Positions 16,046-24,604 of a stretch of DNA of 64,000 bases are shown here, one piece after another. The position numbers and the translations under genes were made by a program. The stretch comes from AC-32 sp963763475 (lineage in GTDB: Bacteria; Actinomycetota; Thermoleophilia; Gaiellales; Gaiellaceae). The DNA is taken from assembly GCA_963763475.1 (NCBI GenBank), contig CAVXOR010000001.1, forward strand, positions 124,001-188,000, written 5' to 3'. The notes beneath the pieces are model-generated. The model did not search any database. It was not told where the DNA came from and saw nothing but the letters and a program-made list of their open reading frames with translations. How positions within the stretch are numbered: the first letter of the stretch is position 1; each line of letters begins with the position of its first letter.

Positions 16046-16627
16046 GTGACCGACTCACTGTTGACAGACGCCGTGGAGCCCCGCCTGCGCGGCCGCTTCG
16101 GCCGGCCCTACCGGCACGTCGTCTCGACGCCCTCGACCCAGCTGCTGCTCCCGCCCGAAGCGCCCGAGGGCGCGCTCGTCGCCGCCGACGAGCAAACGGC
16201 GGGCCGCGGCCGCCTCGGCCGGCGCTGGCATGCGCCCGCGGGGACGAGCCTCCTCTGCTCGCTGCAGCTGCAGCCGCCGGTCGCCTCGGAGCGGCTACCC
16301 GAGCTGACCGGGGTGGCATCGCGTGCCTGCGCGGAGGCGATCGCGGCCCTTACCGGCCTCGAGCCGGAGCTGAAGTTCCCGAACGACTTGCTGCTCGGCG
16401 GGCGCAAGGTGGCCGGGATCCTGGCCGAGGCCCGCGAGGGCCGGGTCGTGCTCGGGATCGGGGTCAACGTCAACGTCGCCGCGGAGGAGCTGCCGCAGGA
16501 GGTCGACCGCGCCGCCACTTCGCTGCTGGTCGAGACCGGCCGCGAGCTCGACCGCGCGGAGCTGCTGGCCGAGCTGCTGGAGCGGCTCGAGCGCCGCTAC
16601 GACGCCTGGCTCAGCGCCGCGCGCTGA
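16046..16627 (+). CDS. birA: Biotin--[acetyl-CoA-carboxylase] ligase
   Basis: A 193-residue biotin protein ligase that attaches biotin to the carboxyl carrier of acetyl-CoA carboxylase. The catalytic core is clear: ADEQTAGRGRLGRRWH (the GRGRxGR biotinyl-AMP loop), SLLCSLQL, LKFPNDLLLGGRKVAGIL and GIGVNVN. There is no N-terminal DNA-binding domain, so it is a monofunctional enzyme and not a repressor, and the C-terminal SH3-like domain is missing or reduced. The GTG at 16046 is preferred over upstream codons because of the -10 eight bases before it. It diverges from the fab operon, which needs its product. Confidence 0.92.
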   Translation: MTDSLLTDAVEPRLRGRFGRPYRHVVSTPSTQLLLPPEAPEGALVAADEQTAGRGRLGRRWHAPAGTSLLCSLQLQPPVASERLPELTGVASRACAEAIAALTGLEPELKFPNDLLLGGRKVAGILAEAREGRVVLGIGVNVNVAAEELPQEVDRAATSLLVETGRELDRAELLAELLERLERRYDAWLSAAR

Positions 16628-18662
16628 GGACGCGGCTCCTGTTGCCGGCAGCGTCGATCGAATAGGCGGTCAGACCCCGGACGCGTCCCGAGTGCGGCAC
16701 GCGCACCAAGCCCGCCTTCCTGACGGCCAGCTTCCGCCAGCGCCCGTTCACAGCCACGACCAGCTCGACCGGCTCCGAGACGCGGACGATCGCTGAGGAG
16801 AGCGAGACGAGCCGGAGCGTGGGTGCCCTGCGGTCGATCCGGACGACCACCCGCTGCGTCACGGTCAGCAGCGAGTCGGTCGCGCTCACCGCGATCGAGT
16901 AGCGGCCGTCCGGCAGCCCGCCCCCGTCCCAGCTCAGCCGCTGCGGGCCAGGCCCGAGGTCGGCCTCGAGCAGCGAGGCGAGTGCCTGCGACCCGCGCAA
17001 CACGCGCACCACGACGTGAGCGGAGTTGAGGAGCGTGAAGCCGAGCCCCAGCTGTTTGCGCCGCGGTGAGAAGGCAGGCGAGTCCGCAGCCGTCGAGGCA
17101 AGCGTGCGGTCGACCCAGAATCGGGTCGAGGTCTGCACCTGCTTCGTCCCTGCGACGGCGGTCAGCGTCAGCCGGTACCAGCCGTCCGGGATCGCGTCCG
17201 GCGCCCACGTCAGCTCCTGCTTCCCGGCGGCGCGCGCCCCGGCGAAGACCGTTGCCACAGGCTGGTCGAGCGAGTTCGAGACCTTCGCTGTCACGCTCGC
17301 CGCCGCCGTGAGCGTGTAGGTGACCTTCGCCTCGTCGCCTCGCCCGTCGCGGTTCGGCGAGACGACGCCCGGCGCGACCTTCAGCTGCTGCAGGGCGAGC
17401 GGCGTGGGTGCGCTGCCGATCGAGCCACTGGCCGATCGCATTTGCGGCGCGCTGATCGTCCAGGTGTAGTGCTGCTGCGTCGCCGCGGTGGCGTCCCACG
17501 TCCAGTCGACCTTCGTGCTCGTGCCGGTCCCGCTCGCGACCGTCGCGCCGGTGTCGTCGCGCACCGTCACCGTCCACGGGACTGCGTTCGAGAGCCGTCC
17601 CGTGAACCGGACCGGCCCGCCGATCGTGCCGACGACGGCCGGCGCGTAGAGCTTCGGCACGCCCGTCTGAGCGACCGCGGTCCGCAGCGAGGGCAGCTGC
17701 CCGTAGAGGCTTGCGCCCGGACAGCTCGTCGGGTACGCGTCGCGGTGCCCCGAGATCGCGTTCAGCGTGACCGCTGTCCCCGCCGGGTAGCGCGGGTTTC
17801 CCGCCGACACCCGCCCCACCTTGGAGAGCGGGTCGACGTGCGCGAGGTCGAGCCGCCAGGCGATCAGCGAGACGAGCGCCGTCCGCGCGGCCGGCGTGAT
17901 CGCGGTCGAGCCGTAGTCGCCGATCACGGAGATCCCGACCGAGCCGCTGTTGAAGCCCTGCGCGTGGGCGCCGATAACCGGCCTGGTGATTCCGCCGTAG
18001 CGGCCTTCGAAGACCTGGCCGTACTTGTCGACGAGGAAGTTGTAGCCGATGTCGTTCCAGCCGTTGCCCTGCACGTGGTAGAGCTCGATCGCGCGCACGA
18101 TCGAGGCCGACTGGGCTTTCGAGTAGGTGTTCGAGCCGGCCGTGTGGTGGACGATCGCCAGATGGATCCCGTCGGCGTAGTAGGGCCCGGCGCGGCGGAT
18201 CGACTCGTCGGCGTGCCAGTTGGCGCGCGTGATGATCGGCGGTGCGCCCGCCAGCTCGAGCCGCTTGCCGCCGGCTCGGAGCCGCGGGCTGCGGACGAAG
18301 AAGGCGCGAACGCGCGAGACGCGTCCGAGGGCCCGGTACTGGATCGCGTTCGACGGGCCCGACCACTGCGGCTCGCCGACCCGCCAGCCGCGCATCGCCC
18401 GCGCCTCGCGGCCTCGGTCCGGGAGCGCGTCCTCGTCGTCCGAGAGCCGCCAGCGACTCCAGCGGCCGGCGAGGCTGTGCGTGCGGTACTCGACCCGGCC
18501 CGAGCCCCGCCAGTGCAGTCCGACGAGCTCGAAGGTCCCGGGCGCGAGCGCGCGAACCGCAGCCTGCGGCTGGAGCTCTCGCTGCTGCACGAGCCCGGCG
18601 CCGAGAGCGGTGCCGGGGAACGCCGCGGCGAGCACGACTGCGATGACGACCGGCCTCTTCAT
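16611..18662 (-). CDS. Secreted PGRP/amidase-domain protein with Ig-like repeats
   Basis: A 683-residue exported protein. Signal peptide: MKRPVVIAVVLAAAFPGTALGAG. After an N-terminal region (about 30-150), an amidase_2/PGRP domain (about 165-345) keeps zinc ligands of the family (HLAIVHHTAG, SGHRD, SCPG) and IGYNFLVDKYGQVFEGRYGG. From about 355 to the end are beta-sandwich repeats of FlgD-Ig type (SPNRDGRGDEAKVTYTL, PDGWYRLTLTA, LPDGRYSIAVSATD). Predicted role is cleavage of N-acetylmuramoyl-L-alanine bonds or binding of peptidoglycan at the surface. The upstream frame extends 33 codons, but the signal peptide fixes the ATG. It overlaps birA by 17 bases. Confidence 0.88.
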   Translation of the reverse strand: MKRPVVIAVVLAAAFPGTALGAGLVQQRELQPQAAVRALAPGTFELVGLHWRGSGRVEYRTHSLAGRWSRWRLSDDEDALPDRGREARAMRGWRVGEPQWSGPSNAIQYRALGRVSRVRAFFVRSPRLRAGGKRLELAGAPPIITRANWHADESIRRAGPYYADGIHLAIVHHTAGSNTYSKAQSASIVRAIELYHVQGNGWNDIGYNFLVDKYGQVFEGRYGGITRPVIGAHAQGFNSGSVGISVIGDYGSTAITPAARTALVSLIAWRLDLAHVDPLSKVGRVSAGNPRYPAGTAVTLNAISGHRDAYPTSCPGASLYGQLPSLRTAVAQTGVPKLYAPAVVGTIGGPVRFTGRLSNAVPWTVTVRDDTGATVASGTGTSTKVDWTWDATAATQQHYTWTISAPQMRSASGSIGSAPTPLALQQLKVAPGVVSPNRDGRGDEAKVTYTLTAAASVTAKVSNSLDQPVATVFAGARAAGKQELTWAPDAIPDGWYRLTLTAVAGTKQVQTSTRFWVDRTLASTAADSPAFSPRRKQLGLGFTLLNSAHVVVRVLRGSQALASLLEADLGPGPQRLSWDGGGLPDGRYSIAVSATDSLLTVTQRVVVRIDRRAPTLRLVSLSSAIVRVSEPVELVVAVNGRWRKLAVRKAGLVRVPHSGRVRGLTAYSIDAAGNRSRVLSARR

Positions 18663-18728
18663 CGAACGGACCCGCTTCGAGAGAAGCAGACACCTTCCTC
18701 GCCCGCAAGGAAAAGCGCTGCTCGCCGG

Positions 18729-18734
18729 TAGAAT
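18729..18734 (+). promoter_or_regulatory. Predicted -10 element for the NfeD-family gene
   Basis: TAGAAT on the plus strand lies ten bases before the GTG start; no convincing -35 (CAAGGA at the expected distance). The 82-base gap to the divergent amidase gene shows no clear promoter for the other direction. Confidence 0.4.
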
Positions 18735-18744
18735 CTTTACAAGC

Positions 18745-20034
18745 GTGACGCGGGCATTCATCCGGGGGTTTCTGGCCTCAGTGGTCGTTGCTCTCGCCGT
18801 TCCCGCCCTCGCCTCGGCAGCGCTGCCTCGAGTGCTCGCGATCCACTACGAGCTCGAGGTCAACCCGGTCACCTCGAGCTACCTCGACAACCAGCTCCAG
18901 CGCGCCCAGGACGACCACTACGACGCGGCGGTCGTGCTGATCGACACGCCGGGCGGCCTCTCGGAGTCGATGCGCAAGATCGTCAAGAAGGAGATCGGCC
19001 TCAAGATCCCCGTGATCGTCTACGTCTCGCCGAGCGGCGCCCGCTCCGCCTCGGCCGGCGTCTGGATCACCGAGGCCGCGGACGTCGCCGCGATGGCCCC
19101 GGCGACCAACATCGGGTCCTCGACGCCGATCGACTCCAGCGGCCAGAACCTCGGCTCCGACCTCCGCCGCAAGGTGATCAACGACGCGGTCGCCTCGCTG
19201 ACGAGCCTGATGAAGTTCCACCACCGCAACGAAGCCTGGGCGGCGAAGGCGGTGCGCGAGGCCTCGAACCTCGACGAGCAGCAGGCGAAAGAGATGAACG
19301 TCGTCGACGTGCTGGCGCCGACGCTGCCCGCGCTGCTGGACAAGATCGACGGCCGCAAGACGGCCGGCAAGCACTACGTGCTGCACACCGCCAACGCGCA
19401 GATCGACGAGGTCGACCCGGGCTTCTTCACCAGCCTGCTGAACGCGCTGATCGACCCGAACCTGATCCCGCTGCTCTTCCTGGCCGGGATCGCCGGGATC
19501 GGCTTCGAGATCTTCCACCCCGGGGTGGTGCTGCCGGGCGCGCTCGGCGCCGTCTCGCTGCTGCTGGCGTTGTTCGGCTTCTCGGTGCTGCCGATCAGCT
19601 GGGCCGGCTTCGCGCTGCTGCTCCTGGGCGTCGGGCTGCTGATCATCGATGCGCACGTGGTGACGCACGGCGCGCTCACGGTCGCGGGTCTGATCAGCCT
19701 CGTAGTCGGCTCGCTGCTGCTCTTCCACAACGCGCCGTCGCCGTACGACGACGTGAACACGCCCGTGCTGGCCGCCTTCGCCCTTGGGCTGGGCGCGCTC
19801 TGGGTGTTCGCGCTGACCAAGGCGGTACAGGTGCGCCGTAGCCCGGTCAGCGTCGGGCCGCAGACGATGGTCGGCGAGGTCGGCGAGGCCCGGCGCGACG
19901 ACCTGGTCTTCGTCCAGGGCGAGCTCTGGCGCGCGCGGCCCGCCGGCGACGAGCCGCTGCGACCGGGTCAGCGCGTACGCGTGGCGAGCGTCGGCCCGGA
20001 GCTCACGCTCGTCGTCGAGCCTGTGTCGGAGTAG
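18745..20034 (+). CDS. NfeD-family membrane serine protease (ClpP-class)
   Basis: A 429-residue membrane protein. Signal/TM at 1-27, then a ClpP-class protease domain (about 30-215) with AVVLIDTPGG, the serine in SPSGARSASAGVWI and a lysine downstream, forming the Ser-Lys dyad known in archaeal and bacterial NfeD1b. Four to five TM helices follow (about 235-360), then a C-terminal OB-fold NfeD domain (VGEVGEARRDDLVFVQGELWRA, split here). The family partner is a slipin, and the gene directly downstream encodes one, so they likely form a membrane-quality complex. GTG start chosen because the signal peptide begins there. Confidence 0.93.
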   Translation: MTRAFIRGFLASVVVALAVPALASAALPRVLAIHYELEVNPVTSSYLDNQLQRAQDDHYDAAVVLIDTPGGLSESMRKIVKKEIGLKIPVIVYVSPSGARSASAGVWITEAADVAAMAPATNIGSSTPIDSSGQNLGSDLRRKVINDAVASLTSLMKFHHRNEAWAAKAVREASNLDEQQAKEMNVVDVLAPTLPALLDKIDGRKTAGKHYVLHTANAQIDEVDPGFFTSLLNALIDPNLIPLLFLAGIAGIGFEIFHPGVVLPGALGAVSLLLALFGFSVLPISWAGFALLLLGVGLLIIDAHVVTHGALTVAGLISLVVGSLLLFHNAPSPYDDVNTPVLAAFALGLGALWVFALTKAVQVRRSPVSVGPQTMVGEVGEARRDDLVFVQGELWRARPAGDEPLRPGQRVRVASVGPELTLVVEPVSE

Positions 20035-20043
20035 GATCGCGAC

Positions 20044-20808
20044 ATGGCAGCGGCTCTGATCCTCGTCGCGATCCTGCTCTTCCTCGTCGTGCTCTTCCTG
20101 GTCTCGGCGATCAAGGTGGCGCGCGAGTACGAGCGCGGGATCATCTTCCGACTCGGCCGGCTGCTGGCGGAGCCGAAGGGGCCGGGCCTGTTCCTGCTGA
20201 TACCGGTCGTCGACCGGATGGTCAAGGTCGACCTGCGGACGATCACGCTGAACATCCCCCCGCAGGAGGTCATCACCAAGGACAACGTCCCGGTGCGGGT
20301 GAACGCGGTCGCCTACTTCCGGATCGTCGAGCCCAAGAACGCGATCGTGCAGGTCGAGAACTTCATGGTCGCGACCTCGCAGATCGCGCAGACGACGCTG
20401 CGGTCGGTGCTCGGCCAGCACCTGCTCGACGAGCTGCTGTCCGAGCGCGACAAGATCAACTCGATCCTGCAGGAGATCATCGACGAGGCGACTGCACCCT
20501 GGGGCATCAAGGTCTCGATCGTCGAAGTGAAGGACGTCGAGATCCCGTCCGGGATGCAGCGCGCGATGGCGCGGCAGGCGGAGGCCGAGCGCGAGCGGCG
20601 CGCGAAGGTGATCGCGGCCGAGGGCGAGTTCCAGGCCTCCGAGCGGCTGAAGGACGCCGCGCTCGTGATCGAGGACCACCCGATCGGCCTGCAGCTCCGC
20701 TACCTCCAGACGCTCGTCGAGCTCGGCTCGTCGCAGTCGACAACGATCGTCTTCCCCGCGCCGATCGACCTCCTCACGCCGTTCCTCGACAAGCTCAAGG
20801 GCTCCTGA
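20044..20808 (+). CDS. Slipin (SPFH/band 7 domain protein)
   Basis: A 254-residue stomatin-like scaffold. One N-terminal TM (about 3-22) is followed by the SPFH domain (REYERGIIFRLGRLL, GPGLFLLIPVVDRM, the P-P-Q-E motif in NIPPQEVITKDNVPV) and a coiled-coil rich in Ala/Glu (ARQAEAERERRAKVIAAEGE). Such proteins oligomerise on the membrane and are substrates or regulators of the NfeD protease, whose gene ends nine bases upstream. The last four bases (CTGA) overlap the apparent start of the GalT-like gene. Confidence 0.95.
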   Translation: MAAALILVAILLFLVVLFLVSAIKVAREYERGIIFRLGRLLAEPKGPGLFLLIPVVDRMVKVDLRTITLNIPPQEVITKDNVPVRVNAVAYFRIVEPKNAIVQVENFMVATSQIAQTTLRSVLGQHLLDELLSERDKINSILQEIIDEATAPWGIKVSIVEVKDVEIPSGMQRAMARQAEAERERRAKVIAAEGEFQASERLKDAALVIEDHPIGLQLRYLQTLVELGSSQSTTIVFPAPIDLLTPFLDKLKGS

Positions 20809-21671
20809 GCGTAGAGCTCCGAGTCGACCCGCTCTCGGGCCGGCTCGTCGCGGTCGCGCCCGGACGGTCGACCCGCCCGGGCGCTGGAGCCGCGGAGCTG
20901 GAGCCGGTCACCGACGAGCTGCTCGCCTCGTGCCCGTTCTGCGAGGGGCATGAGGAGCAGACCCCGCCGGAGGTGCTGGCGCTGCCGCGCGACCGGGTGC
21001 CAGACACTCCTGGTTGGCGGGTGCGCGTGGTGCCGAACAAGTACCCGGCCTTCGAGCGGCAGGAGGTCGTCGTCCACGCGCCGCGACATGTGCGCTCGAT
21101 CGCCGAGCTCGACCTTCCGCAGCTCGAGCTGGTCGCGGAGGCGTGGCGGCTGCGTGCGGAGACGGCGCGCGCGCAGGGCAAGCTCGTCTTCGCCGGCATC
21201 AACGAGGGGCGAGCCGCCGGCTCGAGCCTGCAGCATTCGCACTCGCAACTCGTCTGGCTCGACGCCGAGCCGCCGGTCGCCCACGCCGAGCGCGGTGCCG
21301 GCTGTCCGCTCTGCGACTCACTTCGGGCCGAGCTCGCCGACGGCTCCCGGGTGGTCGAGCAGCGCGACGGACTGGTGCTGCTCTGCCCGTACGCGGGCCG
21401 CGCGCCGTACGAGTGCCTGGTCGCGCCGCTCGAGCACGATGGGAACGGCTTCGGCGCCCTGCTCGGGGCCGCGCTCGACCTGGCCGCCGAGGTCCTGCGA
21501 CGCCTGGCCGAGGACACGCCGAGGCCGGCGAACCTCTGGCTGCACGAGTCTGGCCACTGGCACTTGGAGCTGCTGCCGCGGCTGACGGTCTTCGCCGCGC
21601 TCGAGCTCGGCGCGGGTTACTTCGTCAACACGATCCCGCCCGAGCAGGCCGCCGAGCAGTTGCGCCGCTAG
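20805..21671 (+). CDS. Galactose-1-phosphate uridylyltransferase-like (GalT/HIT superfamily), apparent CTG start
   Basis: A nucleotidyltransferase of about 288 residues. N-terminal RVDPLSGRLVAVAPGR and CPFCEGHEEQTPPE match the GalT N-terminus and zinc-binding region; VVPNKYPAF follows. The active-site motif is LQHSHSQLVW, in place of the GalT H-P-H-Q. A second zinc-type CPLC lies near 170, and HWHLELLPR near the C-terminus. No ATG/GTG/TTG occurs in frame upstream of this conserved N-terminus; CTG at 20805 overlaps the slipin TGA (CTGA) with AAGGG five bases earlier. The first ATG (20973) would delete the zinc motif. Substrate may be galactose-1-phosphate or another sugar phosphate. Confidence 0.82.
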   Translation: MSVELRVDPLSGRLVAVAPGRSTRPGAGAAELEPVTDELLASCPFCEGHEEQTPPEVLALPRDRVPDTPGWRVRVVPNKYPAFERQEVVVHAPRHVRSIAELDLPQLELVAEAWRLRAETARAQGKLVFAGINEGRAAGSSLQHSHSQLVWLDAEPPVAHAERGAGCPLCDSLRAELADGSRVVEQRDGLVLLCPYAGRAPYECLVAPLEHDGNGFGALLGAALDLAAEVLRRLAEDTPRPANLWLHESGHWHLELLPRLTVFAALELGAGYFVNTIPPEQAAEQLRR

Positions 21672-21674
21672 TCG

Positions 21675-21977
21675 CTAGGACGCGGGAGCCGTGCGGTTCG
21701 TCTCGCGGAAGCGCCGGGCGGCTTCGATCGCCGCGCCCAGGTTCAGGCCCTTGTCCTTCGCCTGCTTGATCAGCATCACGGTCTCGAGCGCGTCGATGTC
21801 GTAGATCCGCTGCTTGTTCCCCTTCGTGGGGATCTGGGCCTTGTTCGTCCAGTAGTCGAGCTGCATCTTCGAGATGCCGGCGATCTGGCACACCTGCCCG
21901 AGGTAGAGCTCGATCTTGTCCAGGTGCTCGGCCAGGTCGATCGGCTCGAGGAAATCTGCTGCCTTGTCGTACGCCAT
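21675..21977 (-). CDS. MerR-type helix-turn-helix regulator, short form
   Basis: A 100-residue protein with a winged helix of MerR type: LGQVCQIAGISKMQLDYWTNKAQIP, where the second helix and the following wing (RIYDIDALETVMLIKQAKDKG) match the DNA-binding half of the family (split motif, about residues 27-80). There is no effector-binding domain and no conserved metal cysteine, so it is likely a HTH_17-type or developmental regulator. ATG is supported by AGGAG seven bases upstream. It has its own promoter with an inverted repeat, so autoregulation is likely (inference). It lies behind gyrA and converges with the GalT-like gene. Confidence 0.8.
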   Translation of the reverse strand: MAYDKAADFLEPIDLAEHLDKIELYLGQVCQIAGISKMQLDYWTNKAQIPTKGNKQRIYDIDALETVMLIKQAKDKGLNLGAAIEAARRFRETNRTAPAS

Positions 21978-22011
21978 CGTCAGCTCCTGGGGAGGGACTT
22001 CTCTTTTGAAA

Positions 22012-22041
22012 GTTATAGCGACCTGCTTCCAGTTATGGAAG
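22012..22041 (-). promoter_or_regulatory. Promoter and inverted-repeat operator for the MerR-like gene
   Basis: On the minus strand -35-like TTCCAT (22040-22035) is 17 bases from -10 TATAAC (22017-22012). A perfect inverted repeat CTTCCA-GTTA-TGGAAG covers 22026-22041, overlapping the -35 and the spacer, the normal place for a MerR-family operator. The site lies between gyrA and the regulator gene. Confidence 0.5.
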
Positions 22042-22056
22042 AGCTACTGCGCGAAC

Positions 22057-24591
22057 CTACTCGTTCTTGTCGCTATCTGCAGCAAGTGCCGCCTCTGGGG
22101 CAGGCGTCGGCTCGTCGCCGACAGGGGCCGCGTCCTCCTCCGCTTCCGCAACCAGCGCGATGCTGGAGACCTGCTCGTCGCCGCGCAGGCGCATCACGAT
22201 CACGCCCTGGGTCGAGCGGCCGAGACGCTTGATCTCGTCGGCCGGCATGCGGATCACGGTGCCGCCGTTCGAGATCAGCATCACCTGGTAGCCCTCGCGC
22301 ACCGGCAGCGCCCCGGCGAGCTGGCCGCGCGCCTCCGTCAGCTGGACGGTCTTGACGCCGAGGCCGCCGCGGCCCTTGACGGGGTAGTCGGCCATCCGCG
22401 TGCGCTTGCCGTAGCCCTGGTCGGTGACTACGAGCATGTCGAGCTCGTCGTCGGCGATCCCGGCCGAGATCACCTCGTCGCCCTTGCGCAGGCCCATGCC
22501 CTTGACTCCCGAGGTCGCGCGGCCCATCGAGCGCACCTGATCCTCGTGGAAGCGGATCGCTTGGCCCTTGCGCGAGACAAGGATGATGTCCTCGCCGCCG
22601 TTGGAGTGGAGCACGTCCACGAGCGCGTCGTCCTCACGCAGCTTGATCGCAATGATCCCGTCGGCCTTCAGCGGGGTGTTGTACTCCTCGAAGCGGGTCT
22701 TCTTGACGATCCCCTTCCTCGTCGCGAGCACGAGGTACTCGGCCTCCTTGAACTCGCGCGTCGCGATCACCGCCTTCACCTGCTCGCCCTGGGCGAACGG
22801 CAGCAGGTTGACGATCGCGCGGCCCTTCGACTGGCGGGTGCCGAGCGGAAGCTCGTGCACCTTCAGCCGGTAGATCTTGCCGACCGAGGTGAAGAAGAGC
22901 AGGTAGTCGTGCGTGGAGGCGACGAACAGGTGCTCGATGTAGTCCTCGTCCTTGAGGTCCATGCCCATCACGCCGATCCCGCCGCGGCGCTGCTCGCGGT
23001 AGGTGGTGACGGGTAGCCGCTTGACGTAGCCGGAGCGAGTGATCGCGATCACCATGTCCTCTTCAGCGATCAGGTCCTCGAGGTCGAGCTCGCCCTCGGC
23101 GGCCACGATCTCGGTGCGGCGGTCGTCGCCCTTGCCATAGCCCTGCTTGAGCTCGAGCAGCTCCTCGCGGATCAGGCCGTCGATCTTCAACTCGTCGCCG
23201 AGGATCGTGCGTAGCTCGGCGATCCGCTCCTGCAGATCGGCGAACTCGTCCTCGATGCGCTTGCGCTCGAGCCCCGTCAGGCGCTGGAGGCGCAGGTCGA
23301 GGATCGCCTGGGCCTGGATCTCCGACAAGTCGAAGCTCTCCATCAGCCCGGCGCGCGCGGCATCCGGGTCGGCAGAGGCGCGGATCAGTGCGATGACCGC
23401 GTCGAGGTTGTCGAGCGCGGTGAGGTAGCCCTGCAGGACGTGCGCCCGCGCCTCGGCCTTGCGCAGCTCGAACTTCGAGCGGCGGGTGACGACCTCGCGC
23501 TGGAAGTCGAGGTAGTGGAACAGCAGGTCGCGCAGCGGCAGCGTCTTCGGAACGCCGTCGACGAGCGCGACGGCGTTGTAGCCGAAGGTCGTTTGCAGCG
23601 ACGTGTGCTTGAAGAGCTTGTTCTGGACGACCTGCGGGATCGCGTCTCGCTTGAGCTCGATCTGGATGCGCATCCCCGACTTGTCGGACAGGTCCTTGAC
23701 GTCGTGCACCTCGGGGACGACCTTGTCGTTGACCAGGTCTGCGATCTTCTTGATCACGCCCTCGTCGCCGCCCTTGCGGATGCCGTAGGGCAGCTCGCTG
23801 ACGATGATCGCCGTGCGTCCGCCGCGGAGCTCCTCGATGTGGGTGCGCGCGCGCTGGACGATCCGACCGCGACCCGAGCGGTATGCCTCCCGGATCCCGT
23901 CGCGGCCGAGGACGATCCCGCCGGAGGGGAAGTCCGGGCCCTTGATGTGCTTCGTCAGCCGGTCGACGTCGATCGTCGGCTCGTCGATCATCGCCACCAG
24001 CGCGTCCACGACCTCGCCGAGGTTGTGCGGCGGCATGTTGGTCGCCATCCCGACCGCGATCCCGGCCGAGCCGTTCAGCAACAGGTTCGGCAGGCGAGCC
24101 GGCAGAACGTCGGGCTCGCGCCGCGACTCGTCGTAGTTCGGCTTGAAGTCGACGGTGTCCGCGTCGATGTCGCGGAGCATCTCGGTGGCCAGGCGCGTGA
24201 GCCGGCACTCGGTGTAACGCATCGCCGCGGCCGGATAGCCGTCGATGTTCCCGAAGTTCCCCTGGCCGTCGACTAGCGGGTAGCGCATCGAGAACGGCTG
24301 CGCGAGCCGGACGAGCGTGTCGTAGATCGCCTGGTCGCCGTGCGGGTGGTAAGAGCCCATCACGTCGCCGACCACCCGGGCGCACTTGAGCCGGGCGCGG
24401 TTCGGCTGCAGCCCGGCCTCGTGCATCGCGTAGAGCACGCGCCGATGCACCGGCTTCAGCCCGTCGCGCACGTCCGGGAGCGCGCGCGCCACGATCACGC
24501 TCATCGCGTAGTCGAGGAAGCTCGAGCGCATCTCCTGCTCGAGCTCGCGCGGCTCGATCCGGCCTGGCCCCAGCGGTTCGACGGTCGCCAT
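22057..24591 (-). CDS. gyrA: DNA gyrase subunit A
   Basis: An 844-residue breakage-reunion subunit. The catalytic tyrosine is in AMRYTECRL (about 120), next to the quinolone-resistance region (HPHGDQAIYDTLVR). The GyrA box occurs as QRRGGIGVMG (about 530), needed for DNA wrapping by the C-terminal beta-pinwheel (six blades, about 500-815). An acidic C-terminal tail follows. It lies 13 bases downstream of gyrB on the same strand. No intein and no unusual gap. Confidence 0.98.
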   Translation of the reverse strand: MATVEPLGPGRIEPRELEQEMRSSFLDYAMSVIVARALPDVRDGLKPVHRRVLYAMHEAGLQPNRARLKCARVVGDVMGSYHPHGDQAIYDTLVRLAQPFSMRYPLVDGQGNFGNIDGYPAAAMRYTECRLTRLATEMLRDIDADTVDFKPNYDESRREPDVLPARLPNLLLNGSAGIAVGMATNMPPHNLGEVVDALVAMIDEPTIDVDRLTKHIKGPDFPSGGIVLGRDGIREAYRSGRGRIVQRARTHIEELRGGRTAIIVSELPYGIRKGGDEGVIKKIADLVNDKVVPEVHDVKDLSDKSGMRIQIELKRDAIPQVVQNKLFKHTSLQTTFGYNAVALVDGVPKTLPLRDLLFHYLDFQREVVTRRSKFELRKAEARAHVLQGYLTALDNLDAVIALIRASADPDAARAGLMESFDLSEIQAQAILDLRLQRLTGLERKRIEDEFADLQERIAELRTILGDELKIDGLIREELLELKQGYGKGDDRRTEIVAAEGELDLEDLIAEEDMVIAITRSGYVKRLPVTTYREQRRGGIGVMGMDLKDEDYIEHLFVASTHDYLLFFTSVGKIYRLKVHELPLGTRQSKGRAIVNLLPFAQGEQVKAVIATREFKEAEYLVLATRKGIVKKTRFEEYNTPLKADGIIAIKLREDDALVDVLHSNGGEDIILVSRKGQAIRFHEDQVRSMGRATSGVKGMGLRKGDEVISAGIADDELDMLVVTDQGYGKRTRMADYPVKGRGGLGVKTVQLTEARGQLAGALPVREGYQVMLISNGGTVIRMPADEIKRLGRSTQGVIVMRLRGDEQVSSIALVAEAEEDAAPVGDEPTPAPEAALAADSDKNE

Positions 24592-24604
24592 CTAGTCGCC
24601 CCTC

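Noticed and set aside
16062..16067. TTGACA as a -35 element
   Set aside because: It lies within the birA coding region just past the start, with no -10 at 17 bases (GC-rich) and no downstream gene to serve.
20973..21671. The GalT-like protein starting at ATG 20973
   Set aside because: It would remove the conserved RVDPLSG and CPFCEGHE parts, which are intact in frame upstream.
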